Shown: positions 9,476 to 17,841 of the stretch, one piece after another
Layout: each line of letters starts with the position of its first letter
Numbering within the stretch: the first letter of the stretch is position 1
NCBI RefSeq assembly: GCF_017908035.1
Contig: NZ_JAEQMU010000004.1
Location: forward strand, 248,001 to 312,000
Length of the DNA stretch: 64,000 nt
From: Sphingobacterium tabacisoli
GTDB taxonomy: Bacteria > Bacteroidota > Bacteroidia > Sphingobacteriales > Sphingobacteriaceae
Direction: 5' to 3'
Translations under genes and position numbers: made by a program
Notes under the pieces: generated by a model
The model's input: only the letters and a program-made list of their open reading frames with translations
The model's database searches: none
Told to the model about the DNA's origin: nothing

Positions 9476-9534
9476 GTTAGTTTTCCCTATAACGTCTATA
9501 AGTCGTATCCTTGTAATTAAAACCTATATAATAT

Positions 9535-10773
9535 ATGAAAACTTTAAAACACATACATTTGATATTCCTTTTTCAAACATTACTATTTCTTCCAGTTACT
9601 TTTGCACAAAAAACCACCATCAACCTAGAGTTCATAGACAAACAACTATCAGATGCCGCTAAGCAAATCCAAGTGTTGGTCCAAAATACTCCAGAAGATA
9701 AATTCCCAAAGACTTTCGAAAATGGTCAACAAAAATATAGCAATTCGGATTGGTGGTGTTCCGGTTTTTACCCTGGAACTTTACTTTATTTATATGAGGG
9801 AATAGGTGATCAGCGGTTACTTGATGAGGCTGAAAAAAAATTGGTTTATCTTGCTAAAGAAAAAAACAATAAAGGTACGCATGATTTAGGTTTTATGCTT
9901 TACTGTAGTTTTGGAAACGCTTATCGTTTGACGGGGGATTCCTCCTATAAGGAAGTATTGCTAACAGGTGCCGAGTCTCTGGCTTCCCGTTATAGTGATA
10001 TTCATAAGGTCATAAAATCCTGGAGCTGGGGTACATGGAACTATGCTGTAATAATAGACAATATGATGAACCTAGAGTTTTTGGCTGAAATGTCTAAATT
10101 ATCAGGGAATCGTAAATATGAAAAAATAGCTATTAATCATGCAAACACCACCATACAAAATCACTTCAGAAAAGATTACAGTTCCTATCATGTCGTTGAT
10201 TATGATAAAAACAGTCCAAAAGTGTTGGCTAAGAAAACACATCAAGGGGTAGCTGATGAGTCTGCATGGTCGAGAGGCCAAGGATGGGCATTATATGGCT
10301 ACACGATGATGTATAGAGAGACGAAGCAAAAGGCCTTTTTGAATCAAGCTCGCCATGTAGCTAAATATATTCTTAATCACCCAAATCTGCCTAAAGATCT
10401 AATTCCCTATTGGGATTTTGATATGGATAAGATTCCTACATCTAGCAAAATGTATAAAAATAGAGCTCTAAGGGATGTATCGGCCGCTTCTTTGTATGCT
10501 TCTGCACTATTGGAATTGGCTCAATACACTAAGGGAAGCGAAAGTAGCCGTTATTTTACAGCTGCAGAAACGATATTAAGAAATCTTTCTAACACGCCTT
10601 ACAAGGCAAACTATGGCGAAAATGGAGGCTATATTCTACAACATAGTGTCGGTGCTCTACCTGGAAATTCTGAAGTAGATGTTCCGTTGACTTACGCTGA
10701 CTATTATTATGTTGAGGCTTTATTACGTTACAAGAGATTGCTGGAAGGTAAACCACTTACCTTAGGGTTATAA
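9535..10773 (+). CDS. GH88 unsaturated glucuronyl hydrolase
   Basis: Hydrolyses the terminal 4,5-unsaturated uronic acid from oligosaccharides made by polysaccharide lyases, giving 5-keto-4-deoxyuronate. A signal peptide (residues 1-25, ending TFAQ) sends it to the periplasm. The (alpha/alpha)6-barrel landmarks are present: 'SDWWCSGFYPGTL' (71-83), Asp117 in HDLGF and Asp175 in IIDNMMNL (the two conserved acidic residues of GH88), and 'SAWSRGQGWALYGY'. Length (412) is normal. It is the only plus-strand gene of the locus. Its product feeds KduI/KduD encoded just downstream. GH105 is the closest alternative but the motifs fit GH88 better. Confidence 0.9.
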   Translation: MKTLKHIHLIFLFQTLLFLPVTFAQKTTINLEFIDKQLSDAAKQIQVLVQNTPEDKFPKTFENGQQKYSNSDWWCSGFYPGTLLYLYEGIGDQRLLDEAEKKLVYLAKEKNNKGTHDLGFMLYCSFGNAYRLTGDSSYKEVLLTGAESLASRYSDIHKVIKSWSWGTWNYAVIIDNMMNLEFLAEMSKLSGNRKYEKIAINHANTTIQNHFRKDYSSYHVVDYDKNSPKVLAKKTHQGVADESAWSRGQGWALYGYTMMYRETKQKAFLNQARHVAKYILNHPNLPKDLIPYWDFDMDKIPTSSKMYKNRALRDVSAASLYASALLELAQYTKGSESSRYFTAAETILRNLSNTPYKANYGENGGYILQHSVGALPGNSEVDVPLTYADYYYVEALLRYKRLLEGKPLTLGL

Positions 10774-10824
10774 TGCCCTCTGGCGAAAATGAATTCTAAA
10801 CTCATTCCCTATTGCTATCGTAAG

Positions 10825-10860
10825 AGAATGTAGGAAAATCGAAAGGTTTTCCTACATTCT
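10825..10860. terminator. Bidirectional terminator between GH88 gene and kduD
   Basis: AGAATGTAGGAAAA (10825-10838) pairs perfectly with TTTTCCTACATTCT (10847-10860) around an 8-nt loop. It lies between two converging genes and can serve both; T-runs on either side are weak. Confidence 0.75.
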
Positions 10861-10880
10861 TTCAGAAATTCTACCAGATA

Positions 10881-11651
10881 TTATCTACCCATCCAGCCAC
10901 CATCTACGGCCAAAATAGTACCGTGTACATAATCGGAAGCTTTAGATGCTAAAAATACGGCTGGTCCCTTAAAGTCTTGCGGTTCTCCCCATCTTCCTGC
11001 GGGTATACGCTCAAGAATGGATACAGCACGATCTGGATTGCTCCGAAGTGCTTCCGTATTGTCCGTAGCGATATATCCTGGAGCAATAGCATTTACATTG
11101 ACCCCCCTAGATGCCCACTCGTTGGCAAAAGCCTTGGTTAATGATCCAATAGCTCCTTTTGAAGCAGCATACCCTGGGACATTGATGCCACCTTGAAACG
11201 TTAGTAGCGAAGCGGTGAAGATAATTTTACCTGAACCTCTCGCAACCATGTCCTTCCCTATTTCACGTGTCAATACAAATTGAGCATTTTGATTAATTTC
11301 AATAATTTCGTCCCAGTACTCATCGGGATGCTCTGCAGCCGGTTTACGAAGAATATTACCAGCATTATTGAATAAAATATCGATTATCGGATGATCCTGC
11401 TTTACCTGCTTTATAAAGCTATATAGGTCATCCCGCTTCGAAAAATCGCATTGATAGGCATAAAACTTACGCCCTAGATCCTGGACCGCTTTTTCTACCG
11501 CAGAACCACTTTGTTCTAATGAAGCTGATACACCAATGATATCCGCCCCCGCTTCTGCGAGCGCCTCGGCCAAGGCTTTTCCTATACCACGTTTACATCC
11601 CGTTACAACTGCAACTTTGCCTGATAGGTCAAAAGAATTCATAATAGACAT
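10881..11651 (-). CDS. kduD: 2-keto-3-deoxygluconate 5-dehydrogenase (KduD-like SDR)
   Basis: Short-chain dehydrogenase of 256 residues that reduces 2,5-diketo-3-deoxygluconate to KDG after KduI action. Motifs are the cofactor loop TGCKRGIG (17-24), NNAG (95-98), Ser148, Tyr161 and Lys165 (YAASK), and the C-terminal 'VDGGWMGR' typical of KduD. The start MSIMNSFDLSGK resembles known KduD starts. It is the last gene of the minus-strand operon, 8 bp after the DUF4861 gene, and ends at the bidirectional terminator. The function is supported by both sequence type and the nearby kduI. Confidence 0.93.
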   Translation of the reverse strand: MSIMNSFDLSGKVAVVTGCKRGIGKALAEALAEAGADIIGVSASLEQSGSAVEKAVQDLGRKFYAYQCDFSKRDDLYSFIKQVKQDHPIIDILFNNAGNILRKPAAEHPDEYWDEIIEINQNAQFVLTREIGKDMVARGSGKIIFTASLLTFQGGINVPGYAASKGAIGSLTKAFANEWASRGVNVNAIAPGYIATDNTEALRSNPDRAVSILERIPAGRWGEPQDFKGPAVFLASKASDYVHGTILAVDGGWMGR

Positions 11652-11659
11652 GTATTTAC

Positions 11660-12781
11660 TTATTTTAATTTTATTTTTAAAGGTTTCTTAATGGATTCAG
11701 CAAAGTCTTCGACATAATCTCCCCATGCCGCTGCTGATGTTATTTTCTCTGCTTTATTCCAGGCAGCACCATTGTAATAAACAAATGGGGTATCATTTTT
11801 TACTTCTGTCTTTAATAGGTATTGCTTCAGATCATCAGAGATAAACTGGATTTTTGCTTTAGGCACGAATAGGGCTATTCCTGTATGACCGAAGTTATTG
11901 AAATCGGGTTCCCAATACCATAACGTCCTTTCGGAAGCATCGTATTCAAACTTTGGCTCGCTCTCACTTCGCTTTGCAATACCAACAACTAATGGTGTTT
12001 CTTTTGTTCCTTCACTTTTTAAGATTACCTCAATCCGGTTGAACTGTTGACCTGCATCTATGGAAATTGTTTTGGTTAGAGACACCATTTTTCCTGCTAT
12101 ATCCTGTGGCTCAAAGATCAGGCGAAAAGAAGTCCGCAAAGGACCATTGTCCAGTATTTGATATTGCCTATAATGCTTTGTAAAGTGAATTTTATTATCA
12201 TAATAAAGAGCTAAGTCACCTGCACCTAGGCTTTGTCCCACAGAGTAGTAATCCATCCCCTCTCCATGATCTTTATGATAATCATTTTGCTTATACCATT
12301 TGTCAATCACGAGGTCTTCGGTTCTTTTTGCCCAGTAATCCATCCCCTGTGCATCATCGTTTCGCCCCTCAAGTGCTTTACCATACATTCGAAAGGCCAC
12401 GAGATCGTTTTCCCAGGCAAAATCATCAAAACGCTCAGGAACATAGCGTGCATACGTTTTTGATTTAACAGCAAGAGCCGGTTCTTTATTTACAGTAAGC
12501 CGCAGCTCAGCGTTTGGAGCAATTTTTATTTGAACCAACACGTTCTTGACCACCTCGTTCCCCAATTTTTCAAGTTGGTGGACTACAAGTTGACCAGAAC
12601 TTTTGTCCCTTATGCTAAAAATAGTGTCTACACCAAAATGCTTTGCAAAAGAGCCATAAGGAATAGAGATTACTTCCATCCGATTCAGATCGGTAGGATT
12701 TGTTACATAAATCGTCTTCTGCGCCTGTACCGATAGAAATACAGCACAGCTTATTGCTATGGTGAAAAAAATCTTCTTCAT
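11660..12781 (-). CDS. DUF4861-family secreted protein
   Basis: A 373-residue exported protein that I recognise as DUF4861, a family I associate with uronate-polysaccharide loci in Bacteroidota and for which I can give no certain biochemical role. The ATG at 12781 starts a good signal peptide (MKKIFFTIAISCAVFLSVQAQ). An in-frame GTG at 12796, overlapping the kduI stop by 4 bp, would add MKNIA before it and is less likely. The mature protein is beta-rich, with an N-terminal 'NRMEVISIPYGSF', a central 'RMYGKALEGRNDDAQGMDYW' and a late 'LWYWEPDFNNFGHTGIALFV'. Aromatic and acidic residues suggest carbohydrate contact. The flanking kduI and kduD imply a role in processing unsaturated uronides; this is inference. 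Confidence 0.8.
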   Translation of the reverse strand: MKKIFFTIAISCAVFLSVQAQKTIYVTNPTDLNRMEVISIPYGSFAKHFGVDTIFSIRDKSSGQLVVHQLEKLGNEVVKNVLVQIKIAPNAELRLTVNKEPALAVKSKTYARYVPERFDDFAWENDLVAFRMYGKALEGRNDDAQGMDYWAKRTEDLVIDKWYKQNDYHKDHGEGMDYYSVGQSLGAGDLALYYDNKIHFTKHYRQYQILDNGPLRTSFRLIFEPQDIAGKMVSLTKTISIDAGQQFNRIEVILKSEGTKETPLVVGIAKRSESEPKFEYDASERTLWYWEPDFNNFGHTGIALFVPKAKIQFISDDLKQYLLKTEVKNDTPFVYYNGAAWNKAEKITSAAAWGDYVEDFAESIKKPLKIKLK

Positions 12782-12792
12782 TGCTATATTCT

Positions 12793-13638
12793 TCACTTCA
12801 GATCTGTAATCAGACTCTTGTCCATATCATCATAGTCCATATTTTCTCCTGCCATCCCCCATATAAAAGTATAATTGCTCGTACCAGCACCAGAATGTAT
12901 AGACCAGGGAGGAGAAATGACCGCTTGTTCGTTATGCATCCAGATATGCCTAGTCTCATCAACTGGCCCCATAAAATGCGAGACAGCCTGTCCTTCAGGC
13001 ACATCAAAGTAGAAGTAAACTTCCATACGACGGTCATGTGTGTGCGAAGGCATCGTGTTCCAAACAGACCCAGGCTTTAACTCGGTCATTCCCATTTGAA
13101 GTTGACATGTTTGAATTACAGTGTGAAGTAACATCTGGTTGATGGTACGATGATTCGCTGTTTCCATATTCCCTAATTCTATTTTATTAGCTTCCGCTCT
13201 GGTAACCCTTTTGGTAGGATAACTATGATGAGCTGGAGTAGAATTTAAGTAAAATTTTGCTGGAGTTGCTACATCGTCGCTACTGAAATAGACTTCCTTT
13301 GCCCCTTTGCCTATATATAAGGCTTCTTTGTTACCTACCTCAAAAACCTGCCCATCTACCTCTACCTTGCCCGGTCCTCCTACGTTTATGGCACCGAGTT
13401 CGCGACGGGAAAGAAAATAAGGCTCTTTTAAAAGAGATTCGATGGCCTCTAATTTTATTTTTTGTGTTACGGGAAAAGCTCCTCCTGCCATATACCTATC
13501 GTAATGGCTATACACAAAATGTATTTTCTCCTCAAAGAATAGTTTTTCGATCAAAAAATTACCTCGCAGTCCCCTCGTGTCCAAGGACTTGCTTTCATTG
13601 GGGCCAATTGCGTACCTAGATTCAAAAGTTATCGACAT
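12793..13638 (-). CDS. kduI: 4-deoxy-L-threo-5-hexosulose-uronate ketol-isomerase
   Basis: Isomerises 5-keto-4-deoxyuronate, the product of unsaturated uronide hydrolysis, to 2,5-diketo-3-deoxygluconate. The 281-residue cupin carries the zinc ligands His199, His201 and Glu206 (MPSHTHDRRMEVYFYF) and His248 (WSIHSGAG), offset by three from the E. coli set that I recall (196/198/203/245). 'ELGAINVGGPGKVEVDG' and the C-terminal 'FIWGMAGEN' are also characteristic. It is the third gene of the GH2-GH29-kduI-DUF4861-kduD operon and shares the pathway with the GH88 enzyme upstream. Confidence 0.96.
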   Translation of the reverse strand: MSITFESRYAIGPNESKSLDTRGLRGNFLIEKLFFEEKIHFVYSHYDRYMAGGAFPVTQKIKLEAIESLLKEPYFLSRRELGAINVGGPGKVEVDGQVFEVGNKEALYIGKGAKEVYFSSDDVATPAKFYLNSTPAHHSYPTKRVTRAEANKIELGNMETANHRTINQMLLHTVIQTCQLQMGMTELKPGSVWNTMPSHTHDRRMEVYFYFDVPEGQAVSHFMGPVDETRHIWMHNEQAVISPPWSIHSGAGTSNYTFIWGMAGENMDYDDMDKSLITDLK

Positions 13639-13702
13639 AATGGTATAGTTATTTAAATTTTCCTAAAATCTATTATATTATTATTACCCAGTTGGTATAA
13701 AT

Positions 13703-15208
13703 TTACATCTTGGCATCCATCAATTTATCAGTCGTTGATAGTGGGGCTCCCAATTTCATTTTGATAACAAATGCCTGGTTTGATTTAAATTTCTTGGGCA
13801 ATAGAATATCATAATAAGTGTTCTTGTCTAGATCCAAACCTATATCTGCATGCTTAACCTGTAGAGACTGTTTAGTCGTTAACAACGATGCTCGCACTGG
13901 GACAGCTTTAGTATTTTTAGGGACTGCTATACGCACGATATCATTAACCGGCCTATTCATTACAGTAAGGTACAAGTCATCCCCTTTTTGCGTATAATAC
14001 CCCAACTTTGAAAGAGGTAAATCTGCATGTCTAACCCCATACACCGCTTCACTGTTAAGCTTCATCCAATCGCCTAATTCTTTTGAGACCTTATCTTCTC
14101 CCACATGCATCTTACCATTACCATCTGGCCCAAAGTTCAGTACGAAGTTCCCATTCATAGAGACAGCATGCATCAACATATCAATAATATCATCAGTCGT
14201 TTTGGTATATAATCCAGACCAATCTTTCATATATCCCCAACCATTTGGAGGTATAGTCATAACTGCATCCCAATCATTACCATCCAACCATTCAAACTGT
14301 TGAGGCAGTTTACGTTCCCACCCTTGTTCATAATCCCCGAGTAGCCTACCATTGGTATCAAAGTGTCTCGATCCGTTTTCATCATTTCTAAAGCGGGAAC
14401 CAATCACTAATCCGGGATGACGGTCTCTAAGTTCTTTTTCCAGTTGGTAGGTAAAGTCATATGCCGATTTCCAAGATGGATCCCAGGTACCATCAAACCA
14501 AAACCCTTTGATTTTTGGATAGTTATCCGATAGCTCTACTAACTGATTGCGCGTATAATCCAGAAATCGACCAAAGCGTTGCTTTTCTTCGGCTGTCTGT
14601 GGTACTTTTCCCATATAATCAGGATTATTCCATTCCAGAACAGAGAAATAAAGATAAACGTCTATTCCTTCCGCCGTATACGCATCCACGACTTCTTTAA
14701 CGATATCTTTTCCATACGGAGATTGAGTAATATTATATTCGGAGTATTTCGTAGGCCATAACGCAAAGCCGTCGTGGTGCTTTGTGGTAAATATCAGATA
14801 TTTTGCTCCCATTTCTTTTGCCTGCCTAGCCCATTTCTTAGCATCAAAATCCTTCGCTGCAAACTGTTTGTATAGGTTATCGTAGGTATTTTTCCAGTTT
14901 TTTGGAGCAGTAGCACCACCCCAGCTCCGGATCCATTCAGAGGCTGCCGCGCCGCCACGGGCGCTTACACCCTCCCACTCATTTCCGGGAATAGCATATA
15001 CTCCCCAGTGGATAAACTGGCCCAGACCGTAATTCCGAAACGCTTCCATGTTAGCATCCATCCGGTGAGCAGAAGTTATCGGTCCATATGTAAGCGAAAC
15101 CTGCTGTGTCGGCTTTTCCTTAGGCCCGGTCCATTGAGCTTGCACAGTTGTACTAGCCAACATCAAGGATGTTGAGCATATCAAAACTAGATTAAATATT
15201 TTTATCAT
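13703..15208 (-). CDS. GH29 alpha-L-fucosidase-like glycosidase
   Basis: Secreted retaining glycosidase of 501 residues with a signal peptide (to about Ala24). It has the GH29 barrel motifs 'FIHWGVYAIPGNEW' (65-78), 'KHHDGFALW' (143-151) and the nucleophile Asp239 in 'GFWFDGTWD'. A short beta domain ends the protein. GH29 enzymes remove alpha-linked L-fucose; some members act on related 6-deoxysugars or have broader specificity, so the exact linkage is open. It lies between GH2 and kduI in one operon. This suggests that the target glycan carries fucose-like side groups next to uronic acid, although no fucose-catabolic gene is seen here. Confidence 0.87.
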   Translation of the reverse strand: MIKIFNLVLICSTSLMLASTTVQAQWTGPKEKPTQQVSLTYGPITSAHRMDANMEAFRNYGLGQFIHWGVYAIPGNEWEGVSARGGAAASEWIRSWGGATAPKNWKNTYDNLYKQFAAKDFDAKKWARQAKEMGAKYLIFTTKHHDGFALWPTKYSEYNITQSPYGKDIVKEVVDAYTAEGIDVYLYFSVLEWNNPDYMGKVPQTAEEKQRFGRFLDYTRNQLVELSDNYPKIKGFWFDGTWDPSWKSAYDFTYQLEKELRDRHPGLVIGSRFRNDENGSRHFDTNGRLLGDYEQGWERKLPQQFEWLDGNDWDAVMTIPPNGWGYMKDWSGLYTKTTDDIIDMLMHAVSMNGNFVLNFGPDGNGKMHVGEDKVSKELGDWMKLNSEAVYGVRHADLPLSKLGYYTQKGDDLYLTVMNRPVNDIVRIAVPKNTKAVPVRASLLTTKQSLQVKHADIGLDLDKNTYYDILLPKKFKSNQAFVIKMKLGAPLSTTDKLMDAKM

Positions 15209-15315
15209 ATTTGTATATAATTATTCGGTTATATTTGTTTGTTTCCTCCTAGATTCATCATCTACGGTCTGGATAGTCAGCATGGTTACCGATACCCCGA
15301 AACACGATCTAAAGC

Positions 15316-17550
15316 CTACAACCCTACATGTTCGTCTTTGGTAACCGATGGTTCGCCAACAGCCCGCTTGTATTTAGGATCATAGTTCCATTTGATTTCA
15401 TCCCTCGTCACTGTACCATTTGCTACATCATTAACTTCAGCAACAACCGTATTCTCTCCCAATTCTAATTTGACGTTTTCAAAAATATAGTGAACCTCCG
15501 TAGTTCCCATTTTATAGCTCTTCACCTCCTTTCCATTCACTTTAAGTACTGGTGCACCTTGATTCGAATACACCGTTATAAGCGTGATTTCATTCCCCCT
15601 ATTGATCACTCGACGTTGGGTGATGTACACTACTGGAGTTTTACTCCAGTTAGCTTTATACCAGTAGAAGGCGTCTTTTTTCACCTTTCTATCAAAGGTG
15701 ACTATCCCTTTGTAGTTGCGCGGATTAATATTTAAACCGGTAATTGGTGTAGCAAATTCAAAAGTATTCCATAGGTAAGATCCCAATAAAGTAGGTGTTT
15801 TAGCAATTACACCCCAATTGATCTCGTGAAATCGAGTTGCGAAATCCTCCGGAAAGAAATCGGGTCTGCTAAATTGGTTGCCAAAATTGCCAGTTACCTC
15901 CGCTTGGTCTTCGATGATAGCTTCTGCTCCGTATTCCGAAAAAATCAATTTATAATCCCTAAATTCTTCAGAAATACGTTTCGCCCAGGTTTCAACATCA
16001 TCACTCTTATCTGACTGATTTTCTAACTCTCCGTTATACCAGCCGAAGTAATGATTGATTCCCTGTACATCTGCATTGTTATTGACCGCGTGATTTACCA
16101 CGTTATAGCCACTCACCTGAACTGTATATCGGTCCGGATCTTCAGACTTCGCCAGATCATGTAGTTTTGTCGTCAGCTCCACCGTGTACGTATTAGGGCT
16201 ATATACCTCGTTGTGTAATCCCCAGATATAAATCGACGGGTGATTAAAATTCTGGCGTATCAGCTCTTTCATTTGCTGCAGTGCATTGTTTTCTTCGTGT
16301 GTGGTCACGCGGTTTACAAACGGAATCTCCGCCCATACGATCAATCCTATACTATCACATTTGGCGTAAAAGTACTCTGATTGCTGATAATGCGCCAGAC
16401 GGATACTTGTAGCCCCCATTTCTTGAATAATAGCTAGATCTTCGTCATGATCAGCATTGCTCAATGCCGATCCTTTACCCAGTCTATCCTGATGACGGCA
16501 TACCCCGTATAACGGGTACTTGATATCATTCAGGAAAAAGCCCTTACTGGCTATCAGTTCAAATTTTCGGATCCCCAATGGCTCTACAATTTCGTCCACC
16601 ACCTGATTGTCTTTTTTAATCTGCGTTACGACCTTATACAGATATGGATCGTCTAATCCTTGCCACAGGTGAGGGCTCTTCACATTAATCTCGTACTTTA
16701 CTTCCTGTCTTCCCTGCGGCAGCAGAGAATAAGGTTGTTTATATGAAGCTTTTACCTTACCATCCCTTTCGTATATTGTAGTGCCCACTTCGATTTCCTG
16801 TATCTTACCTGTCTTGTTCTCTATCTTTACCTTAAAACCAATATCTGCATTTTTCTTAGATACATTTTTCTGGGTGATATATACGCCAGAAGACGCAAAA
16901 TCCGATGTTGCGATACTTACGGCGTCCGTCACGATCAGTTCTACGGGACGATAGATCCCACCATACATAGGAAACAATGTATGATTGACAGGTATAACGT
17001 CGGGAGAAGCCTCATTATTAACCTTCACCAATAGTTCATTTTCCTGCCCATATGAAATCATTTGCGTCAGCTCGAATACAAAGGCAGAATATCCACCTCG
17101 GTGACGACCTACAAATTGATAATTATTGGTAGGGGTCTGTTCTGTATAATTGACCACTTCCTTTTCTTGTTTTACAGCAGGTGCTTTTGTACCTAGATAG
17201 ACCTCGGTATTGGTGTTCACTCCTTCAAACCTAATAAAGACCCGTTTCCCTTTCCAAGATGCCGGGACAGAAAATGATTTTCTATAATAAGCATCACCGG
17301 TATAAAAACGTTCGTTAACAGCCAAGCTACCTACCTTGATGTCTTTCAACTGCATATCATTGGCATTCCAGGTATGGGGTACCTGCACCGCTTGCCATTT
17401 ACCTTGAAATACAGCACCAAATTGCATGGCATCATCAGTAAATGGTCCTTTTTTAAACGCCCAACCCGCGTTGAAGGGGATAACTTCTCTTCCTAAAGAA
17501 CGTGGCATAAGACCGAACAAAAATAGACTCAATAACAAAAAAACTCTCAT
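15316..17550 (-). CDS. GH2 glycosidase (beta-galactosidase or beta-glucuronidase type)
   Basis: Secreted GH2 enzyme of 744 residues with a signal peptide (1-20). It shows the usual order: jelly-roll sugar-binding domain, immunoglobulin-like domain (about 215-330), then the TIM barrel. The acid/base is Glu448 (GLHNEVYSP) and the nucleophile Glu539 (FSEYGAEA). 'YGVCRHQDRLGKG' (348-360) resembles the GH2 signature. It ends in a short C-terminal beta domain. GH2 covers beta-galactosidase, beta-glucuronidase and beta-mannosidase. The operon's uronate theme makes beta-glucuronidase or beta-galactosidase most likely, but sequence alone does not decide. It is the first gene of its operon. Confidence 0.87.
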   Translation of the reverse strand: MRVFLLLSLFLFGLMPRSLGREVIPFNAGWAFKKGPFTDDAMQFGAVFQGKWQAVQVPHTWNANDMQLKDIKVGSLAVNERFYTGDAYYRKSFSVPASWKGKRVFIRFEGVNTNTEVYLGTKAPAVKQEKEVVNYTEQTPTNNYQFVGRHRGGYSAFVFELTQMISYGQENELLVKVNNEASPDVIPVNHTLFPMYGGIYRPVELIVTDAVSIATSDFASSGVYITQKNVSKKNADIGFKVKIENKTGKIQEIEVGTTIYERDGKVKASYKQPYSLLPQGRQEVKYEINVKSPHLWQGLDDPYLYKVVTQIKKDNQVVDEIVEPLGIRKFELIASKGFFLNDIKYPLYGVCRHQDRLGKGSALSNADHDEDLAIIQEMGATSIRLAHYQQSEYFYAKCDSIGLIVWAEIPFVNRVTTHEENNALQQMKELIRQNFNHPSIYIWGLHNEVYSPNTYTVELTTKLHDLAKSEDPDRYTVQVSGYNVVNHAVNNNADVQGINHYFGWYNGELENQSDKSDDVETWAKRISEEFRDYKLIFSEYGAEAIIEDQAEVTGNFGNQFSRPDFFPEDFATRFHEINWGVIAKTPTLLGSYLWNTFEFATPITGLNINPRNYKGIVTFDRKVKKDAFYWYKANWSKTPVVYITQRRVINRGNEITLITVYSNQGAPVLKVNGKEVKSYKMGTTEVHYIFENVKLELGENTVVAEVNDVANGTVTRDEIKWNYDPKYKRAVGEPSVTKDEHVGL

Positions 17551-17688
17551 GTGATGGCATTACAAAATTTAAATTCTAATTTTTTATAGTTCAAATTAAA
17601 TTTAGATAATTAAAACTTTGGTCTAAGTATACACAACATTTCTTTAAACACGACACAAAAACGAAGCACAATCGATTGCATTGTTAGC

Positions 17689-17700
17689 TACAACGTTATA
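17689..17700. promoter_or_regulatory. Possible AACGTT-core operator upstream of the GH2 operon
   Basis: TACAACGTTATA, 140 bp before the GH2 start codon, shares the AACGTT core of the other candidate LacI-type sites and is imperfectly symmetric. The match is short and could be chance. Confidence 0.25.
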
Positions 17701-17783
17701 GTTTTGGTTAATACCTATCTCACTGTAGAAGTCTATGCGGGACTTGTACGCTAGAGCAATCGACCTTGATGGGGGGATATAAA

Positions 17784-17820
17784 AAAAAGGAAGGTGCCCT
17801 TTTGGAGCACCTTCCTTTTT
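17784..17820 (-). terminator. Terminator of the rpoBC operon
   Basis: A perfect 14-bp stem (AAAAAGGAAGGTGC / GCACCTTCCTTTTT) with a 9-nt loop, followed on the minus strand by a U-run, lies 22 bp after the rpoC stop codon. Confidence 0.9.
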
Positions 17821-17841
17821 TATAATCTTCTTAAGAAGTGA

